From contig DASYAG010000002.1 in NCBI GenBank assembly GCA_036501485.1, positions 19,869 through 83,868 on the forward strand: DNA of 64,000 nt, read 5' to 3'. Shown here piece by piece: positions 60,033 to 64,000 of this stretch (its first letter is position 1; each line of letters opens with the position of its first letter). The notes beneath the pieces are model-generated. The model was not told the DNA's origin. It searched no databases and saw only the letters and a program-made list of their open reading frames with translations. This DNA comes from PALSA-607 sp036501485. GTDB taxonomy: Bacteria; Actinomycetota; Actinomycetes; Acidothermales; Acidothermaceae. Made by a program: the position numbers and the translations under genes.

Positions 60033-61207
60033 TACAGCTCGATATCGAGACGCTGATCGCCGATCCCGGCACGAAAATCATCGTCTGTTGCGGCTCCGGT
60101 GGCGTCGGAAAGACGACGCTGGCCGCTGCCCTCGGCGTCCGCGCTGCTGAACAGGGCAGACGCGTGGTGACCCTCACCATTGATCCGGCTCGACGGCTTG
60201 CCCAATCGCTTGGACTCCAAGAGCTCGACAACGTGCCGCGCCGAGTCGCCGGTATGAAGCTTAAGAAGCGAGCGGACGGCGCAAAAAACGAGGGCGAACT
60301 GCACGCGATGATGCTCGACATGAAGCGCACGTTCGACGAGATCGTCGAGGCGCACGCGTCGCCCGCGAAGGCGGCGCAGATTCTGGCGAACCCGTTCTAT
60401 CAATCGCTGTCGTCGAGTTTCGCCGGTACGCAGGAGTACATGGCGATGGAGAAGCTCGGCCAACTTCGCGCCTCGGGCCAGTGGGATCTCATCGTGGTCG
60501 ACACACCGCCCGCACGATCGGCGCTCGACTTCCTTGATGCGCCCGCGCGATTGGCCCGCTTCCTCGACGGCCGGTTCATCCGGATGCTGCTCGTGCCGGC
60601 GAAGGTCGGCGGCCGCGGCTACACGAAGGTGATGCAAGCCGGGCTTGGGATGGTCACCGGAGCGATGATGAAGCTCCTCGGAACCCAGTTGCTGACCGAC
60701 GTCCAAACGTTTGTTGCTGCCATGGACACGATGTTCGGCGGCCTGCGGCAACGGGCCGACGCGACCGCGAAACTGCTGCGCGCGCCCGGCACGGTGTTTG
60801 TTGTGGTGGCATCGCCGGAGCCCGACGCATTGCGTGAGGCGTCGTATTTCGTCGATCGGCTGGTTGAAGAAAGGATGCCGCTCGCGGGTGTGGTCGTGAA
60901 CCGGGTGCATCGCAGCACGGTGCCGCAGATCACTGCGGTGAACGCGCTGGCGGCGGCGGAAGCCCTTGAGGATGCCGAGCTAGCCAGCAACGGCAGCGAC
61001 GGCACGGCGGACAGCGCGCTTACCGCCGGCGTACTCCGGGTGCATGCCGAGCGGATGACAATGCAAGCAACCGAACAACGCAGAGTCGACGGTTTCGCCC
61101 TTGCCCACCCGAACGTGCTGCTGGCCTCGGCGCGAGCGCTGGCCCAGGACGTGCACGATCTGAACGGCCTGCGCACCCTCGGTAGCGCGTTGTGCGAAGC
61201 GCACTAG
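60029..61207 (+). CDS. ArsA/GET3-like ATPase, second of pair
   Basis: 392 residues from GTG 60029. GSGGVGKTTLAAAL, TIDPARRLAQSLGL, VVDTPPARSALDFLDAP and VVNRVHRS. A C-terminal extension with coiled-coil-like segments (GVLRVHAERMTMQATEQRRVDGF). Rv3680 homologue. Likely partner of the preceding ATPase. Convergent with wblA. Confidence 0.9.
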   Translation: MIQLDIETLIADPGTKIIVCCGSGGVGKTTLAAALGVRAAEQGRRVVTLTIDPARRLAQSLGLQELDNVPRRVAGMKLKKRADGAKNEGELHAMMLDMKRTFDEIVEAHASPAKAAQILANPFYQSLSSSFAGTQEYMAMEKLGQLRASGQWDLIVVDTPPARSALDFLDAPARLARFLDGRFIRMLLVPAKVGGRGYTKVMQAGLGMVTGAMMKLLGTQLLTDVQTFVAAMDTMFGGLRQRADATAKLLRAPGTVFVVVASPEPDALREASYFVDRLVEERMPLAGVVVNRVHRSTVPQITAVNALAAAEALEDAELASNGSDGTADSALTAGVLRVHAERMTMQATEQRRVDGFALAHPNVLLASARALAQDVHDLNGLRTLGSALCEAH

Positions 61208-61233
61208 AAGTGTGGCGTGAAAGTGCGTAGTAC

Positions 61234-61542
61234 TCAGCCGGTGGCGGAGTAGGTCTCGGCGGATTCGCGCTCGAAGTCCGACATCGCCGTGCTGAGCAGG
61301 TTCGTCCACGAGGTGACGTTCGGACGGCGGCGCAGCAGGGCGCGACGTTCGCGCTCGGTCAGGCCACCCCACACGCCGAACTCGACGCGGTTGTCGAGAG
61401 CGTCGGCCAGGCACTCAGCGCGGACCGGGCAGCCGAAGCAAACGGCCTTCGCCCGGTTCTGCGCGGCGCCCTGGACGAACAAGGCGTCCGGATCGGCGTT
61501 CTTACACCCTGCGCGGGTGGTCCAGTCAGTGGTCCAAGCCAT
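61234..61542 (-). CDS. wblA: WhiB-like Fe-S regulator WblA
   Basis: 102 residues from ATG 61542. Four Cys ligands (13, 35, 38, 44; C-x21-C-x2-C-x5-C), turn GVWGGLTERERRALLRRRP, and a basic C-terminal tail, the WblA/WhiB4 pattern. WblA controls the switch to sporulation in Streptomyces; WhiB4 is an oxidant sensor in mycobacteria. Location between the ArsA pair and ponA is conserved. Confidence 0.94.
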   Translation of the reverse strand: MAWTTDWTTRAGCKNADPDALFVQGAAQNRAKAVCFGCPVRAECLADALDNRVEFGVWGGLTERERRALLRRRPNVTSWTNLLSTAMSDFERESAETYSATG

Positions 61543-61734
61543 CGGGAGCCCCGTCCGTTGCTGTGGATTTCTCGAGCTACCGTCCCCAGGTGGGCTCGAT
61601 CCCCCGACGTTACGGAGTCAGGCGTGCCCCTCAACAGTCTCCGTACGGTCCGTTCACGCTCGTACGGATGGACAATCGCCGAGCCATCTGGGTGAGCGGC
61701 CTAGTCATCCCTGGCCAGCGGTTACGCTCAAGTT

Positions 61735-64000
61735 GTGGCAGATGGGCGGATCAACTTCGGCGGGCGCCTGGCGCGCGCGTTCATGCTGGGGGTGCTCTCG
61801 CTGCTCGTCGGGCTCCTGGTCGCTGGCCTGGCCCTGCCTGCCGCCGCCGGCCTTGGGGTCACGACCAAGAACGCCATCGGCGACATCACGTTCAATGAGC
61901 TCCCAGCGTCGCTGCAGTCGCCGCCGCTGTCTCAGCTCTCGGTGATCAAGGCCGCCGACGGCACCACCCTGGCGACCTTCTACTACGAGAACCGGCAGTC
62001 GGTGAGCCTCGACGACGTCGCGCCGACCATGCGACAGGCGATCGTGGCGATCGAGGACTCCCGCTTCTACGAGCACCACGGGGTTGACCCGAAAGGCATC
62101 CTGCGGGCGCTGCTGACCGACACGTCTTCGGGCGCGGCGGTGCAAGGGGCGTCGACGATCACCCAGCAGTACGTGCGTCAGGCGCTGGTCGAGACCAACG
62201 CTGCGGACAACAACACGGCAGCGGCCGCCGCCGCGACCTCAAAGAACCTGACCCGCAAACTCACCGAAGCGCGATACGCACTGGCGCTCGAGCAAAAGCT
62301 GTCGAAGGACCAGATCCTTGAGGACTACCTCAACACGGTGTACTTCGGCGACGGCGCGTACGGCATCTCGGCTGCCGCGCAGCACTACTTCGGCGAGACG
62401 TCTGACCAGCTGACACTGGCGCAGTCGGCTCTGCTGGCCGGCGTGATCAACAACCCCACCACGTTCGACCCCGAGGTGAACCCGATCAATGCGACGACCC
62501 GCCGCAACATCGTGCTCGCCCGGATGCTCGTGAACTACCCCGACACCTACACCTCCACCCAGATCCAAGCGGCTGAGGCCTCGCCGCTCGACCTGCATCC
62601 CGTCGATATCCCCAATGGCTGCGCGTCGTCGACCGCCCCCTTCTTCTGTGACTACGTCGTGCACGACATCCTCAACGGCTCCGAGTTCGGCGCCACCGTC
62701 GACGATCGCGCGAACCTGCTACGTCGCGGCGGGCTCGTCGTGACGACGACGCTGCAACCCGCCGTCCAAGCGGCCGCACAGCTGGCGGTCAACACCGTCG
62801 TTCCGAAGAGTCCCACTCTCAACGCCGGGCTGGCCGCAGCGATCGACATGGTCAACCCGCAGACCGGCGCGATCGAGGCCATGGCGGTCGACCGCGACTA
62901 CGGCACCGCGTTCGGCCAGACTGAGGTCAACCTGGCCGCCGACTACGTGAACCACGGCGGCTCGCAAGGGCGCAACGCCGGGTCGACATTCAAGATCTTC
63001 GTCCTCGCGGCGGCTTTGGAAGAAAAGATTCCGGTCGGGACGACGATCAAGTCGCCGGCCAAGATCACCATCCCGAAGGGCAGTACCACGACGTGCGACG
63101 GGCTGCCGACCTCGGCGTGGAACGTAGTCAACGCGGAGGACTCCGAGGGCGGCACGTTCAACATGGTGCAGGCGACCGCCCAGTCGGTGAACACCTACTT
63201 CGCACAGCTCGAAGTGAAGACCGGCCTGTGCGCGCCGGTCACGATCGCCCAGGACCTCGGCGTTCACAAGGCGACCGGTGGCGACCTCGACCAGATCCCC
63301 GCGTTCACTCTGGGCGCCGAACCGGTCGACCCCCTGAGCGTCACGGGAGCATTCGCGGCGCTGGCGAACAACGGCACGTTCTGCACCCCGCAGTCGATCA
63401 CCAAGGTCACCTGGCAGGTCGGTGACGTGACCACGAACCGCCCCGTTCCCGGACCCAACTGCGGAAAGGTGCTCGACCCGACGATCGCCGAAGGCATCAC
63501 CACGCTGCTGCAGGGCGTCTTGTCGAAGGGCGGCACCGGATACGGCCTAGCGCTGGGCCGCCCGGCCGCTGGAAAGACCGGAACCGACGACGATTTCAAG
63601 AACGCGTGGTTCAGTGGGTACACGCCGAACCTGGCCTCGTCTGTCTGGGTCGGTAACCCTGACTCGACGGTGCCGATGCAGGCGATCACGGTCAACAACA
63701 AGAAGTACGCATATGTCTATGGCGCGACGCTGCCCGGGCCGATCTGGCAGCTCGCCATGAAGGGTGCCCTGCTCAATCAACCGATCCAAAGCTTCATCAA
63801 TCCGCCGGACGCCGTATTACACGGTGAGCGCGTGAGTATCCCCAACCTGCAGGGCGAAGACCCCACCGCCGCCGCGGCGGCCCTGACCAAGCTGGGCCTG
63901 AGCCCGGCTGTGGATCCGACGAAGGTCACCTCCAGCCAGCCGCTGGGCACGGTCGAGACCACGGTTCCTGGACCCGGCGCCAGCGAGTATCCCGGGACGT
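61735..64000 (+). CDS. Class A penicillin-binding protein with PASTA domain (3' end off window)
   Basis: About 755 codons from GTG 61735 (MADGRINFGGRL), open at the window edge. Membrane anchor, then glycosyltransferase domain (EDSRFYEHHGVDPKGILRA, GASTITQQYVR, RKLTEARYALALEQKLSKDQILEDYLNTVYFG), transpeptidase (nucleophile GSTFKIF, SVNTYF, AAGKTGTDDDF), and a C-terminal PASTA repeat (VSIPNLQGEDPTAAAAALTKLGL). Bifunctional peptidoglycan synthase, equivalent to PonA2 (Rv3682) by position. Confidence 0.95.
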   Translation, partial: MADGRINFGGRLARAFMLGVLSLLVGLLVAGLALPAAAGLGVTTKNAIGDITFNELPASLQSPPLSQLSVIKAADGTTLATFYYENRQSVSLDDVAPTMRQAIVAIEDSRFYEHHGVDPKGILRALLTDTSSGAAVQGASTITQQYVRQALVETNAADNNTAAAAAATSKNLTRKLTEARYALALEQKLSKDQILEDYLNTVYFGDGAYGISAAAQHYFGETSDQLTLAQSALLAGVINNPTTFDPEVNPINATTRRNIVLARMLVNYPDTYTSTQIQAAEASPLDLHPVDIPNGCASSTAPFFCDYVVHDILNGSEFGATVDDRANLLRRGGLVVTTTLQPAVQAAAQLAVNTVVPKSPTLNAGLAAAIDMVNPQTGAIEAMAVDRDYGTAFGQTEVNLAADYVNHGGSQGRNAGSTFKIFVLAAALEEKIPVGTTIKSPAKITIPKGSTTTCDGLPTSAWNVVNAEDSEGGTFNMVQATAQSVNTYFAQLEVKTGLCAPVTIAQDLGVHKATGGDLDQIPAFTLGAEPVDPLSVTGAFAALANNGTFCTPQSITKVTWQVGDVTTNRPVPGPNCGKVLDPTIAEGITTLLQGVLSKGGTGYGLALGRPAAGKTGTDDDFKNAWFSGYTPNLASSVWVGNPDSTVPMQAITVNNKKYAYVYGATLPGPIWQLAMKGALLNQPIQSFINPPDAVLHGERVSIPNLQGEDPTAAAAALTKLGLSPAVDPTKVTSSQPLGTVETTVPGPGASEYPGT

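Noticed and set aside
58980..61207. Arsenic-resistance operon
   Set aside because: No arsB, arsC or arsR genes are near, and the gene order matches the conserved Rv3679-Rv3682 block.

Overview
The window is a chromosomal segment from a high-GC actinobacterium. Evidence: GTG/TTG starts are common, genes overlap by 4 bp, and markers such as wblA, bldG, rsiG, marP, a TadE/CpaE 'helicase-secretion neighbourhood' and an MFS-dTMP kinase fusion are present. Gene order follows the shared actinobacterial backbone (holB-tmk-topA-bldG-helicase-tad-cpaE-HAD-acs-epoxide hydrolase-marP-NUDIX-TlpA-nth-crp-RidA-ArsA pair-wblA-ponA), known from Mycobacterium and Streptomyces. The MFS-tmk fusion, hppA, bldG and rsiG argue against Mycobacterium; a Frankiales-like lineage is my guess, and genus cannot be read from the sequence.

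Layout. 1-4.4 kb is accessory: a truncated ABC permease, a decayed alpha/beta hydrolase pseudogene, a small hypothetical gene, and IS-end-like repeats next to tRNA-Thr(CGU). 4.4-9.3 kb holds a TAP-like lipoprotein hydrolase, a PSP1/RicT-type protein, a Pro/Tyr-rich membrane protein, a PPOX-fold enzyme and a SatP acetate channel. 9.5-13.7 kb is a LytS/LytTR two-component system followed by a DUF485 protein and a sodium:solute symporter. 13.8-25.5 kb holds a lipoprotein, patatin, holB, MFS-tmk, topA, hppA, an anti-sigma kinase and bldG.

25.7-36.1 kb holds the Lhr-like helicase and the tad (Flp-type pilus) operon. The operon's ATPase gene tadA is split exactly at its Walker A codons by a 3.2-kb element carrying a large serine integrase. 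Precise excision would restore a 382-codon reading frame. 36.2 kb holds a 6C RNA with an intrinsic terminator. Downstream of the HAD hydrolase, a 450-bp structured intergenic region occupies the position where mycobacteria encode MTS2823/Ms1.

37.7-50.7 kb is core metabolism and stress response: acs, antiporter, holin-X, epoxide hydrolase, DUF309, marP, cupredoxin, NUDIX, TlpA, nth, rsiG, crp, MBL, NUDIX, threonine dehydratase. 51.6-55.2 kb encodes a two-gene beta-glycan synthase plus GH8 hydrolase module. 55.2-64 kb contains small enzymes, dinB with a perfect SOS box, RidA, DUF4177, the paired ArsA-like ATPases, wblA and a PASTA-bearing class A PBP that runs off the end.

Themes: acetate/monocarboxylate handling (satP, LytS/LytTR-symporter, acs), c-di-GMP and sigma-factor control (rsiG, bldG pair, wblA), and surface structures (tad pilus currently switched off, glycan synthase, PBP).
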